A stretch of DNA of 64,000 nucleotides from Sweltsa coloradensis (GCA_024449915.1 JAMZAV010000108.1:1302001-1366000), one strand, 5' to 3'. Shown: positions 1-13,072, counted from the first letter of the stretch. A program made the numbers and translations. Notes: generated by a model from the letters alone, not told the origin.

Positions 1-1899
1 AATTATTATTTATTATTGAAATTATGTTTGTGAAATGCGCGAAGAGCTTGGGCCACTTTCCGGTAATAATCAAGTAATTAAAGATAATTTACGGCCGGAA
101 TTGGGTATGATGAAATTGGCGAAGTTAATTTTTCGGGGAAACGTTATATTCATCGAATATGTCACGAAGATGGGAGAATACTGAATGCTGCTCACTCGTC
201 CATTGCGTCGGGGTCTACAGGGTTGGCTTAGTCGCTTTGATTTTGTCCCCCACTGAAAATCAGTTATATAACTGAGTGGGTAGACTCTAAATACAATTTA
301 TTTATTTTTATTTATTTTTTATGTATTTTAAACTCAATTTTATTTCCCAACGTTTCGAAAACTAGATTTTATGCCAAATTGTTTCGGTGGCTGTTTTCAA
401 TCAAAGAGTTTTATCTGGTAGGGGGTGGGAGGGGAAGGTTCCCGACTCCCGACACATCTTCGGCTACATTTTATTATGACAAGTAAAATGTAGGAAATAC
501 ATTACTGTCGTTTCAGTAAATCCTTACAAAACAATAACATTAACTCGAATTAGAAGCTTTAATAATGTCCAGCTTTATTTCAGTTTATTTAGAATGATAC
601 ACGGTAGGCTCAGTTCTTATGTATAGCATGTGAAAATGTATGGAAATTATTGCCCCGCCTTATTTCACGCGGACTCTTATTAGTGATTTCAAGAAGCAAG
701 AAGCAAAGGGTCGACTTAATTCACCTTTATGTTTCGTGGCTTCGGTTGCGGTTTGTCTAGTCAAAGATAGCGGAGCTATTTATACATCTTATCGCTTTTC
801 ACAAACACATTATTTATCTTACGAGTGCCAAATGAATTCAATCATGCTGATTGCCGATTCTAAATATTCCAAGCAGATTGCTGTTCTGCATTTCAAGAAA
901 ATTTACCCTCTTCTGTTATGCCCGGTTCTATGTAGAACGATGGGAGCCAGACGACAGATTTCAAAGAACTAAGATAGTGCATCGAATATGTGCTTTGCTT
1001 TCGTCATTTCCTGGAACTATTTGAAGACATCATACATTTATGTCGAGCGTCAGCCCCCCCCCCCCCCCCCCTCCCCGAGTCGAGTGCACACACCTGTTGA
1101 ATGTATTGTTATTTATACTTGCTCCGTTATCGCTGATTTGACGTGTTGGGCAATGTAAATTATCGTGTGAGTGTGCAAAGACTAACGGGAATGTAAAACC
1201 AAGATAATTCAACGTTTTCGAGTGCAAGCAAGAAAAGCAGGAGCATAGATAAAAGCAATTAGGGTTAGTAATAGTAACCAATCGAAATCGCTTTATATTT
1301 TAAATAAAATCATTGCTAGACAAAAATTGTCTAGATATCACAATTTATTTCCGTTATCACGATAATTCTGTGCAAATGAGGTAGAGAATATTATCTAACA
1401 TCCGATGAAAGTGGTGTGAGATTGCGTTGCCATATATAAACATTGATTTTACACTTTTTAAAATGAACATTTTTTATTAATATATTCAGTTTTAAATTGA
1501 TTTGCAAAGGAATCAAATTATTCATTTACATTGCATTCAGGTTCTACGTGTTATATTATTATGTTTCTGTTGAGGAACAAGAACATACGGATAGGGTTTT
1601 ACATTGGCCAATTCGGGTTGGAAAACCCAAGGTAAAGGTAACTCTGGATTATGACTGGGAAAATCCATGGTTTCAAATCATAATTTGTAAGTTTATTTAC
1701 AAATTTGCGCGCCAAGAACCTCGACCACAGGCCTACCATTGTCCTGAGTGTAAAAACTAAAAAGTGAACCACCGGAAGTAGTGGAACGGACACGATAGCC
1801 CATGGTGACCACCCCCATCTTGCAACAACTTGATCTTCTTCTCCGAGCTCTGTTTCTCTTCTTATCTCTAAAAGTATTTGAACCAGTGACAAATCACAG
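1..1899. other. Non-coding flank or intron, no gene seen
   Basis: AT-rich sequence without a reading frame that resembles a protein family. Open frames here (for example about 110 codons at 640-972) have no recognisable motif and no supporting splice sites. A run of 18 C lies at 1054-1071. Whether this is upstream of the ESRP gene or an intron within it cannot be decided, because the exons encoding the start of the protein were not found. Confidence 0.5.
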
Positions 1900-2119
1900 C
1901 CGTATTTTTCGTGTGCGGATGTTGTCGAGGGCTGTGTTTCCCCCGGCCATCATTAGGATCGAACAACACGTTGTTGTGATGACGTGCAATGCAAGGCGTA
2001 GCAGACGCGACATTACCGAGCCGAGAGTGGTGAAGTGTGGACGTGTTAACTGGAGCAGTGCGTTGACGTTCTAGTGGTGCGAGATACGACGTGCTAGGGA
2101 TTCCGGGAACAGAGGCGAG
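1900..2119 (+). other. Candidate noncoding first exon of Esrp, CpG-rich, strong donor
   Basis: This stretch is visibly richer in CpG than its surroundings and ends in a near-consensus 5' splice site, GCGAG|GTAAGC, with the intron starting at 2120. That combination is typical of a 5' UTR exon next to a promoter. A frame of about 90 codons beginning at ATG 1802 crosses it but stops at 2074, before the donor, and resembles nothing known, so I read the exon as untranslated. The left limit is a guess at where CpG density rises; no TATA box or other start signal was identified. It may instead belong to another transcript or be chance. Confidence 0.3.
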
Positions 2120-5033
2120 GTAAGCTCGCCTGTGCTGGGGAAATTTGCATTAAAGATAGCATGCTAACTTACTAACTAGTTACTAAACTTTTGAAAATGC
2201 CAAAATGTTATGTAGTTATAACGTAATCTTTTGGTCCATCCATTTCAAGTGCACGAAAACACCAACATACATTTTTTTAAAAAGGCGAACAAGAATTTGA
2301 GAATTGGTCGGAACAAAGCAACATTTTTGAGTTAAAACATCTTCCAAAACGCAAATTGATGTATGATGTAGGCCTAGGGCCTATGTAGTTTATGTGACTC
2401 GTTACTTTCTCATACTGGCAGACGTCAGTGTGAAGTAAGACTTCCCTATTGCATAGCCTAATAATTTTGTAGTGTATGTATATGATATGAAGTCTAGAAC
2501 AGTAGGGTCACTACTGTAATGGCTACCCTCTCCAATGATTATGATTGATGGGAAATATTATGTAACTTTTTCCATGTAATATCGTTAGTCGCTAATTTGT
2601 CATAACCACAGATTTCACTGTAACACCATCGGAATTTTCCTCTAGTCCTACATTTTCATTGTTCTACATCGTAGTGTGCCTTTGTTTAAACTTACAATGA
2701 AATATTAGAATTGCTTACCCTGTTTTTAGTATCTATCTATAATAAGTTAATAACTTTATTCCAAGCATGTGATTAGTGGTGAATTCAATTACTTGTTATT
2801 TATTGTTTGGTTGGCGATGCATGCAATGGCATGTAGCGGACGTTGGTGACAGGTTGGCTCTTTATGTAGAATCTGGACGTTACGGCGAACTATTTCCGTT
2901 GTCAAGTTTTATCCGGTTTTATCGCGATTCATCAGCTGATTTAGTCGGGTCATAACTTTGTTGTTGTTGGTATCATTGTGTCATTGCTACACAAAGTCGC
3001 GTTTTGTGGATTCATTCAAAACCAACTAGGGAGAGACAAAACCATAGAGGGGCGAACTAGAGGAGCCATCTTTTACATTGCAATGGGTGGTCATTCGAGC
3101 ACTAAACAGTAAAAAACATACAGCCCATTAAAATTTCGCTTGGTCTCAGCTTTACATAGGCCTATATATTTTGAAGGCCTTCGTGCTACTGTACTCTGAT
3201 GACAACCCAGGTCAATGCAACGACGTCTTCGTTCTCCTCTGCTCGGCAGTCCGGGTTAGTAGAGGTAACACCGTCAAGGGTTTCCCTTCCTCTCTTCTAT
3301 TCATACATCATCCATAAACACTCAATCAAATCAGTATCAAAATATGACTGCCACTTCGCCTCTCTATGGTTTAGTTACTATCTCTACCTAGATCAGCACC
3401 AGGTGTATTGAATGGTTGAACTGAAACTTGAACTTCAAAATATTTTCAGTCAGTTTGGGAACTTGGAATACACATTTTTGCGATTCAATTGTTAAAAAAT
3501 TAACATTTAGGGCATTAATTTAAAGATGTCCGTCAAATTAACGCGCGATTTGACAGATGGTTCACGAATTAGCTATTCGCGACTGATTCCTCTATCTAAG
3601 CAATAAACAAAACTTTGAAACCGAACACTGCTGTAGCCCACTGATCTTGCGTCACCTCCAGAGGGAAGATGGATGTCGATCCCGGGCTTAAGTCTCGTCC
3701 ATATATCGCATGGAATGACTAGTACCATCATTCCGCCCGAAGAGGATATATCTTGTAAACGTTTGCAAGTTGAACTTGGCCGAGAGAGTTACACGTGGCG
3801 CGATATGCCTTGTTTAATGCTCATTGTCGTGTAATCACGAACTTTGTAATTGGAGCGGTTTACATAACGTGCAGTTTACTTGTATTTATATAATAACATT
3901 ATTTTATTCCTGGTTTGGTTTGGGTTTGTATTATTACATGTTCATAATTTTTATTCGGCGCATTGGTTGTAGCCTACTCATTCTAGTAGAATCATAGATA
4001 TTTACCTATCATCCATGTAGGCTCTCTTTTCTACATGAAAGAGAAAAATTGATCTTATATATTTATGTGTTGTAATCTTTGCTTTGGTATTATTTTATGA
4101 ATCTTATCGGATAGCTTGTTTTACATAAAAAATATATTGTTGCCGAGTAAGCTTACATTTTTGACAAAATTATCGTAAGCATGTACATCCGATTGACTGT
4201 ACAATCGCGATTCCGTGGCATTTGTCAGTAAATTTGACTATGCATCTATGTCTACGCCAACATATAAAACCACAAACCTAAACAAAAACCGAACCCTTCA
4301 GGCTTCAACCATGAAGAGTTAATAGAAAGTAATAGTTTTGTACATAAATGTTTGATATTATGCATTTTTGGGTTACAATTACTTGAAGTAGGCCCATACG
4401 AGCTAATTCTGAGCCTTATTTTGAAATCTTTTCCAAAACCGAATCAGTAGGCCCTATTGTTCGAATTCAAGCCCGACTCGAACCCGGAAAGAGGGCTACC
4501 TTTTTTTGTTTCTGTATAGGTTTTTGTTTGCAAGTAAGTCTCGATTACTCCGTTGTTTGACTTTTTCTCGTGAATATTCTCGAACCATTCCTTCTCATTG
4601 TCTATGCAACTTACATATTTACATAGGATTATTTTCAAATGCAAATCCCGGGCAGAATAATTATTTATCCAGCAGGTCAAAGGTAGCTCATTTACGTCCT
4701 CTAAAATACTGACTTTCATTTCCATAATTATTTTAATTGCCTAGAAGGATTGATAGGCCAGATGATTGTGTTATGGTGTCGTTGAATAGCTTATCACGAG
4801 GAGTTTTTTCTTTCTGTGTTTGTTTGTTATACTTACAGTTGTAAATCAGTGTCTACAGGTCATGAACGGTATGAAAAAGTGAAGGTAGGCCTATAGTAAG
4901 GTCGGATAAGAGTCAAGAATTCCATTAAATTAGGGCACGTACATACAAGTCTTGAATTTCCTGCTGAACTTATGAATAAAATAAATCATAGTTCTGGGAA
5001 TATGAGCCCCCATTCCCAGCCTATTGATAGGGG
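2120..5033. other. Intronic or intergenic sequence, no gene seen
   Basis: AT-rich sequence with only short chance frames. I searched by eye for the conserved DnaQ-like segment expected in the N-terminal half of ESRP proteins and did not find it here. Confidence 0.5.
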
Positions 5034-5315
5034 TAGTGGCGTATCCAGGGGGCCGTGGGGATTGCCCCCCCTCGAAATCCTAGCTCAAATATTATATTCT
5101 GCAAATCATGTAGGTGTACGCAAAAAAGTAAATTCATCTATTAATTTTTCTTTATTTTCGTTTAACAAAGGCCCTTTAAAAAATACATAAAATCCACTTC
5201 AAAAACACATTCTTTTCAAACAAATTGTCTGCGTCGCTATTGTGGGGGGAGTATCCCCCCCATTGAGTCGTTCTTCTAAGGCCCTCCCGAAATAAGATTC
5301 CTGCGTACGCCACTG
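5034..5315. mobile_element. Non-autonomous hAT element (MITE), about 282 bp
   Basis: The element starts TAGTGGCGTATCCAGG and ends in the reverse complement of CAGTGGCGTACGCAGG, so the ends are imperfect terminal inverted repeats of the CAGTGGCGTA type common in hAT elements. It is flanked by a perfect 8-bp direct repeat GATAGGGG (5026-5033 and 5316-5323), the target duplication length expected for hAT. The interior has no transposase frame and contains short C and G runs. Confidence 0.85.
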
Positions 5316-5672
5316 GATAGGGGCTTTATTTCCCCTTAATGTTTCGACTTTCATGAATCTTAAAGGGTGGTGGTGGTTTAGGGGGGAGGACAGTTTTAGT
5401 TGATTTCAGTTTATTTTTTAACGAATGATACGTTCTATCGATCAGTATATAACGATATTAATTTCAAAATAATCTAAGTATGTCATATTCAAGTCAATAA
5501 CTAGTCCAAACCCACAATAATTAAAAATAAAACTCCCTGTATTGCCACACTCTGTTCTCCCCCTTCTCCCTAAAGCCCATCCTTGCATTGGGCACTCGTA
5601 AACTAACTTTATTCCTCAAAATACTTAAAAAAGACGACAGGAAAACACTCCCTTGAGAATGTTGGCGCCCCC

Positions 5673-6419
5673 CAGTGGCGGCTCGTGGACATTAGAACAC
5701 GTGGTGCTAATATACAGCAAACGTAAATCATGCATAGGCCCATGGGTTATGTGTGACAGGAAAGGAGGGGTGTGTGAGGTTGTCACAATACCCACCTCCG
5801 CCACACAAATAAAAATAATTGAATAACAATTAAACTGCAATTAATAATTACCTACAGCGACTGCTGTAGGGTTGAAGACTGACGACTGACGAGTGTAGTG
5901 ATTGCAAGGGTGCGAGGCTAGCGGGCGAACCTATACAGAGCCCGAGTGCGCGAGTCCCGATAGCACCAGAAGACCGGTTTGCGTTTCGTTTTACCCGTGT
6001 TATTCGACCCTGTCGTTGCGTGCTAAAAGGGCTTAAAAGCCGTCGAATTCGGTGCGGAGCAAGGTCTGCTGGATCTCCGCCTAGCGGAGGATCGTCTAAC
6101 TCTCTCCGCCTAGCGGAGGATCGTCTAACTCTCTAGGCCACACGAGCGAGTTAGACGAGCCTCCGCCAGGTGGCGGAGATCTAGAGGACCTTGGTGCGGA
6201 GCACATCGCAGGTTTCTACATATGCTTGGTTTCAAAACCATCACCACCATGTACTACGCGGTATGAAAAAGTTGACCATCCGCACGGCCGCGGATACTTT
6301 TGAATACTTAATTTTACAATACCTACACATTGAACTTATCAAAAATCAGTTTAATGGAGATGGATGATTTATGGTGGTGGTGCTACAGCACCAGCGCACA
6401 ATAGCACGAGTCGCCACTG
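5673..6419. mobile_element. Non-autonomous hAT element, about 747 bp
   Basis: Ends are inverted repeats: left CAGTGGCGGCTCGTG, right CACGAGTCGCCACTG (one mismatch when paired). A perfect 8-bp duplication GCGCCCCC flanks it (5665-5672 and 6420-6427). The termini match the CAGTGGCGG class of hAT ends. The interior is GC-richer than the surrounding DNA and carries a tandemly duplicated segment of about 30 bp around 6076-6135 built on CTCCGCCTAGCGGAGG, itself a palindrome. No transposase frame is present, so it would depend on an enzyme made elsewhere. Confidence 0.88.
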
Positions 6420-6427
6420 GCGCCCCC

Positions 6428-7648
6428 TAATCCTTATCAGCCGTGACACGGTGTCACGCGGAAACCGGAAGGTTATCAGTATCGGTGGCATTGATTACTA
6501 CTGATAAGGTGGTTTGTGGACACTTTGATCCCTGCCCCCTAGGTCACAGCGTCGAGATAACGGCGTCTAGGCTGGCTTGCCGCTGTGAACATCATGTAAT
6601 GTTCTCTAACACTTACTTATCTGGCGAGACGCAGTTTTAAACTAGGCTCATTAGACGATGCGAGTGATAATGGAAAGTTACCAACATGACACTTAGTTTG
6701 AAATTCCGTCATAGAACAACCAAGGATCAAACATTATACAGATGCCTACCCTTTCTATAGTTGGCACTTTGGCATTAATTAGAAAATTTTGAAATTTTGT
6801 ACTACAAGGTTATGTAGGACCTACAAAAAATCCCCCTCCCGCCCTGAACCATTTTGTGAATGAAATTCAACCGATATCATAACAACGTTCATGACTGCAT
6901 TCTACACGTTTTTATAACGAATCAATAACAATAGTCAATTTTCACTGCTCACAAGCTAACACAAGCTAAATGCAGATTAACTTAATTTGTACGTTTAAAT
7001 AAATGAAACCGGTATTAACACTTACATGGGTTGGGAATAGTGTTATGAAAATTACGTACCTACATATTCTTATTTTTACAACTGTTCGGTATCATTGAAG
7101 ACCCAACTTGCTATTTAACTCAATGTATTCACTAATTAGCACAAGAACAGCAACGTTTCGTATTGATTATCCGCTTGTCGGTTGAGTGTCTTGGAAGAGA
7201 AGCAGCTACTAATGAAGACGCTGCCCCAAGTCCCTGACGGATAGCTGCTAATTGTAGGTTCATGGTTGTTGGGTTTTACTTGTGTTACGGTGTATGTGTA
7301 TATGCCAAGTGATACAATTAGTATCTAATAGGTGGCGGTGATTAGTGAGCAGAGTAGGAACTAACAGGTCGTTGGTCGTTGGATATGTGCAACATCCTCG
7401 CCGACACTTGCACGATGTTTTCTACTCGAAGTGCTCAAAAACACCTGTAGAGGCCATATTTGAATTTGGAATGCATTTTTTTGTAGTATAGGCTAGCCAT
7501 CGTTTTGCTTTTCATTAGGGCACTTTGCTTGTGAATGAGGCAACATCGATCTCCACATCTCTATAAAACGATCACAATATATATTGTGCGTTGTTTAACA
7601 TAGGACGTAGGTAGTGGTTCTCATCTAAAGTATAGCGTGTACTCGGGC
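6428..7648. other. Non-coding sequence, nothing recognised
   Basis: AT-rich, only short chance frames, no repeat pair with recognisable ends. A purine-rich frame near 7195-7250 was looked at and closes quickly. Confidence 0.5.
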
Positions 7649-8170
7649 TCAATTTTCGCCTGGATTGTCATATTTTATCAGGGGGGTGTGAGGCACTGAG
7701 GCTGACTGTTTGGTGGCATTTTCTGGCCAGACATGAAGCAGCCAACCAAAGAATTTGAGCTTAATAATAATATGATTTTCAATAAAATTCGCAATTTGTA
7801 GTTCCTGGGCGGCTAAAACGTTTATCGCATTGCTTTCAGAGTAAGCAAACACATATTGATTCTGTTCAGGCAGTTCTGGTCTGTAGTTGCCTGTCTGTAT
7901 CGAGATATAGGCCACATATTTTTATTTTCCACTCTGGCAGGCCTTCGGGTTGAAATCTAATCGTGAATTGATATAAATATGCCATTGTTCATTTTGTAAT
8001 TGCAAGGCATAGATTTTCATTGTGTGCTTATCAGTTCTGATTGCCTCATAAACAATGTTCCCGACTTGCCTATTACAAATACTTGCACTTATCAAGGTTA
8101 CATCAGTGATTGCTTTGGCTTCACCTGGTACCATTGCCCCCCCCCCAAGACAACTTAAACCACCATCCAT
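7649..8170 (-). pseudogene. Possible coding remnant on the minus strand, unrecognised
   Basis: Read on the minus strand from 8170 to 7649, one frame stays open for about 174 codons except for a single TAA at 7922-7924. Composition on both sides of the stop looks like a real protein (mixed polar and hydrophobic residues, for example NYRPELPEQNQYVFAYSES after the stop and KIYALQLQNEQWHIYINS before it). I do not recognise the family. The C run at 8137-8146 falls near its start. It may be an old retrocopy, a decayed exon, or chance in a moderately open region. It is antisense to the ESRP gene and just upstream of its first recognised exon. Confidence 0.25.
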
Positions 8171-8979
8171 ATACCATGTTCTACTTTACTACACCAGATT
8201 TATTTATTTTTTAAATGGAAGGAGCGATATTATGGTATGTTCTTCGGATACGTGCAATATGCCCCAGCAGAACACCAGAATAGTCGCAAAGTCACAAAAT
8301 TATGTGGCATGTGCTCGTTGCCTTGCCGGTAAGCACACTATAACCAGAAATGTATATAAGGTACGTAAGTAAGTTGATGACCGATAAATAAATTGTGATT
8401 TATAAAGGTTTCGAATTGATACGAGATACTTTTTGCGGCCGTATAAGAGTTCGATTCGCTAAGACCCAAGAGGGAAGTCAGGAAGGAATGGTTGACAGAC
8501 ATGAAGGAAATGAATAGAAGGATGTATTTTTTATTTATTTAATGAACATGAATTTCATGTTGGTGATGAGAACGAGATGAAATGCAATTATGAGATGAAA
8601 TTCACATTGATTGAAGAAATTCGTTTCTGAGAAAGAAAGTTTGTTTTTGAGACAAGTTTCAACATTATGGTGTTTTGAGTGCTTGGAAGAATTTCGGTAC
8701 GGAACTCTGTATAATGACAAGGTGTGTTTGAGTGTGTTGATGTGAGTGTGTGCGAGTATATTTGAGGATTGAGAAGTCGACTGTGTCAGGATAGGAGTGT
8801 CTGGTGAGATTACCTGTAACGGGGATGTTTTGTCACAATTTTAATTTGTTATGTAACTACTCCCCAAACGGAGCAGTAGGAAAGTATCCGATTATCATAG
8901 AAATAACACCATGCAATGTTATAAAATGGGTAGGCTTCAATTGCGTGTTATGTTCAACTCCTTGACTACGACACTACAG
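8171..8979. other. Intron preceding the first recognised Esrp exon
   Basis: No gene seen. A plus-strand frame crossing 8055-8372 ends near a donor-like CCG|GTAAGC around 8328-8335 but has no ESRP-like residues. The last bases before the exon, ending ACACTACAG at 8979, form the acceptor. Confidence 0.5.
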
Positions 8980-9069
8980 ATCTAGGAATGACACCAAATA
9001 CCACCAACGATTTCTTCGTCAAGGAGATCAAAGACATGGTAGACATCACTCAACGACTCATAGCTGACG
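8980..9069 (+). CDS. Esrp: Esrp/fusilli coding exon: end of the DnaQ-like N-terminal region
   Basis: Exon between acceptor CTACAG (8974-8979) and donor ACG|GTAAGT. Two bases at its start complete a codon; the readable protein is LGMTPNTTNDFFVKEIKDM followed by VDITQRLIADG, with the last G codon split (phase 1). This matches the part of ESRP proteins linking the DnaQ-like exonuclease fold to the first RRM, where vertebrate proteins have a corresponding EDM segment followed by a short helix. The preceding exon should end with one base, probably T of a Tyr codon; it was not located. An ATG at 8988 could serve as a start if a noncoding exon were spliced directly here. The identification rests on position and phase match with the next exon, since the similarity is short. 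Confidence 0.75.
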
Positions 9070-12000
9070 GTAAGTTGTTTCTGAGATTGTTGTGTTCTAT
9101 GGTTATGTATAGAGTTTTACAGGGCAAACATTTAAATGTTGTTTACATGGAAACTGACCTCGTGCACTCAGTACAATTAACACAGAAGGAAAGTATGGGT
9201 GCATATACAGAAACCTTCTGTAGGCCTACTCTGAACAATCCTTCTGCTTATTGTTATTTAACATTACTATCAACGTATTTAATTGCTCATTACATTTTTT
9301 CGAAAAAATCAAAATTTTCAACCCTTCAATTTTTCAGCAATTTTGCTTTTGCAACACTGCTGGAATAAACGTGGCTCAAAATTGAGACAAATCGGCGTAA
9401 TTTTTTATAAAAATATAGTTCATAAATAGTGTAATTTTATTTACCTCTTCAATATTTTAAATACGGCTATTTTCCAAGGATTATCTATTGTCGCAAGTCC
9501 GAGTGGATGTAATTAATAGAAGGGCAGGAAGTGTCGATAAGTAACCTACGGTTTGCGTATAGTTACCATTACTTATGGTCCTTTGGAAACTTTTTATTTC
9601 GTCAAATCTCCCTTTACTTCTATCTAGGACTCTGCACAATTAGCGCTTACAACAGATCGCTCGTGCTACTTTGTCCCATGGCATTTCTTTCTACACAATA
9701 ATATTATCGAGCACATTAATGAGCATAACATATCATCTCGTTACAGGCACGCTTGCTTCATTAGTCTCCCGAGCCGAGCCACTCAGACTTATCTGATAAC
9801 TCAGAATCAAGGAGATATTTACTTTGAATGTAGCTACATTTAGTAATTATTAATGACATTTTACCTTGATTTGATACGACATGCAATGCAATTACTATGA
9901 TAACAAATATGGTATCGTTAAATCGTTTTATTTATCTTGAAGATTTGACTGCCACTGCACATGGCCTTGTGTGATAATAGCCTGGGATTCACCAAGCTTT
10001 CAATTGATTAAACCAAGGCGATTATCGTGTGCAAATGTCCATGTAAGGGCAAAGTTCGAAGTAGCAAGCAACTAAAGTGTTTTGACTGAATTTGCCCAAT
10101 GGTACTGGTTTCATTTGTACAAAATTAAATTTATGATAATTTTCGTACATTAATTTAAAATCTTTTAATTCGTGAAATGTATGTTCTGGAGAGCAAAACA
10201 GTTGTTCACATATTATCACATGCGATGCGAGATGCAACAAAACTCGACACGGCCTAAAACTAGTGCAACAGTAGCATATCTCAATTCCTCTCGTCGGAAT
10301 TCACTTTCAGGCACGGATCAAAAGTGTTCAATATTATTATATTCCAAAGGGATACATCTATTTTGGTTGAATTTAATATACATCAAATATGGAAAGTAAG
10401 CCAATTTATTTATGATGGTATTTCATTGTACATTAAAAACTTCGAATTAACTAAATGCTAAATTTCCTGGTAATGTTGTCGTCTGCAGTTGCATGTTGCA
10501 GCACTTTTGGTCTACCCTGTAGTACGGTGAGTGACTCCTGTGGAAGACTAAACAGTTTTGCAATCTCGTTCTTTCAAGTCCGCTCTTGCAAGTGATGCAA
10601 AATATTTACATATCATTAGTTTGCATTCTGGTGATTTCGTTGCTTAGCCGGTTCGGTCATTTCCGGAACTTGTTGTGGCAAGCGAACAGCTTGCACAAGG
10701 TGACGTGCACAAGGTGACGCGATTGTTTGCTTCATTTACTTGGTTTGGCAGTTTTGACTACCTTGCCTGCTAGGCCCCTATCTGTCGACGCGTTAATAAG
10801 AAGTAAGTACTTATTAATTAGTTAATAATGTATCTTGGAGCCGGATTGCTGTACATTTTTAATCCTGGATGAAGCGATAAACAATATTCATGTACAATTC
10901 CTAGAGTTGTTTTTATTCATTTATTTATTCATAAGAGTCTATACAGCACAAGTAACATAGACAATCCTAATATAATAAATAAATAAAGTAAAAACTAAAA
11001 TTAGATTAATATACCTACAAATTAACAAATAATAATATGGTGATGAACAATAAAACAAATATATCAAAATTATAAGTGCAACAATACGTTGATTTCAAAG
11101 TATACATAAAAGAATAAAAAGCAAACAAGCATTTCCATCTTGGTGACTGACGATGGGTTGGGGCAGCACGGGTTAAAAAAGAGGCACAGGAATCGGGACC
11201 CTGATGTGTCTGCAAGTTTATAAAACCTGGAAAAGTCAGGGACTCTGGGACTAAAACAAAATAATGTGGAAAAATCTTGACAAAGTTTCAAACTCTGTCG
11301 AATGTACATAATTTGCAATTTTTCAGATGGCAAGCCCCCCCCTCCCCAGACCCCAGGCCCCTAATTTGTGCCATAGCGGCCAATCACAACGTTCTGGCGC
11401 AAAACCAGTTCACTAATTTGACCGCATATTCTTTGGTAGTAAAATTTACAGCCTGGAAATGGAAAAATGTAGTTTTTAATGTGTTTATCGGGGAATTTGA
11501 TAATCAAAATATGTAGTTGTAGACTTGTCTCTTATTTATGTAATTCTTTACTGTCGCCGTCGTTCAGACTTACTGATTGATTGATTGGCTGACTGACGTG
11601 TACTACTACTGTATATATTGCTGATTGTCTCAACATGACTATTTTTTAACTGTATGTCTGACTGTAATTCTTGCTGACTGACATTTGACAAACCGAATGA
11701 CGGTCTGTCTCCCCCTAACAGCTCAGTTACAGACATTTTCCACGCCACAAAAACTGCATTACTTACTTTGTTGCAATCACATAGCCTCAATCCCGATATA
11801 GCTAATCATTAGTACATGTCTTCATTTGCTTCCGCATTGCAGAGTTAATTAATTGATATTTTAGATATTATCGACTGATACCATTGTTAGTTAGTGTTTT
11901 ACATTTATAGCCAGTCCAGACAAGTTTTATCAGCACATCTAGTCATGCACTCTAATCTCAGGTACATGACGTGTGGTTTCCTCGGTGGTTTCTTCCTGAA

Positions 12001-13072
12001 TGTTGTAACTAAAATCGGGTTTTCCTCTACAAAGTACGACCACTATTGAAGAGAAGGTAAACAAAACAATTATTGCCCGGACTTTGGTCGAACCCAGGGG
12101 CCACAAGGTAAATCTTCACTAAGCTAAATTGCTATTCTTCCAATTCGTTTGTATTGGCGTATCTTTTGTACATTTGCCTATTAAAGCACAAGATGCCCCT
12201 ATTTCTTACTCTGCCTTCTTGTAACTTAGCGTCTTAGTCCTCATTTTCTCTCCCACAAATGTTTACAAAAAAAGGTAAAAGTATGTATGCTTTTGCTTTT
12301 TTCTACCTATATTGAGTTTTTTTTTACACGTGTTTAAATGTTCATTAAAAAGTCCCACGTTGAACCTAATTGGAATATCTTATGCCAGACATTACAGGCA
12401 AGATATTCATGTTTATAATATCCACCAGTAATAGTTTTAATTGTGTAATTAACTAGTTAATTATAGGCGTATTCAATCACGGGATATTTAGTTGCTATGT
12501 GGCTAGGCTGCGTGCCCCTGTGTAGGAGGCATAAGTGGCCTATTAGTCTAGGACTCTAGGAGATGTTGTGAAACTAGCTGCATGTCTTATGCATGCGTGA
12601 TTTGTGTTTGTTAGTAACTTTGATCTTGTAATGTTGGTAACATTCGATTTCCGGTTTCCTAGCGTAATTATTAAATGAAGGAGGTCCTATTGTGTATATT
12701 TAATATATTTTTTTTGTCATCATTTGGTATGCTCATAACTTAGTATTTTGTTTACTTATCTGATGAATGCATTTTAAATTGAAAAAAATTTAAACTCCCC
12801 AATTGACTATTCGTGATTTTTTTCCTGGCATAAGAGACAAATTTTTGAAAATCTTTTACCGCAGGGCTGTCCATGTATGCTTTATTGACAACTTTGTAAA
12901 GTTTTATATACTTTGGATGCATCTTGGTCGAGCGAATATAGATAGCTATTTGCTAACTGCAAAATGTGTCATTTAACAATAACTCTCTTATTCAGGATCT
13001 ATCCATGTTTGCGTGCGCAGACCACCACATCCTTCCAACCAACATTGATCAGACTAAAATGTCATATATAAT
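9070..13072. other. Esrp intron, left part
   Basis: Start of the 18.6-kb intron between coding exons 9069 and 27686. No gene seen. Around 11190-11330 there is a segment containing CCTGGAAAAGTCAGGGA that recurs near 15325, so it is probably part of a dispersed repeat. An A/T-simple stretch (TTATTTATTTATTC, AATAAATAAATAA) lies around 10918-10986. Confidence 0.6.
11190..11335. repeat. Dispersed repeat fragment with GGAAAAGTCAGGGA motif
   Basis: Shares the words CAAGTTTATAAAACCTGG / GGAAAAGTCAGGGA with a second copy at about 15305-15400. The motif is one I have seen in repeats of several animal genomes, but I cannot assign a superfamily, and the limits are approximate. Confidence 0.4.
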
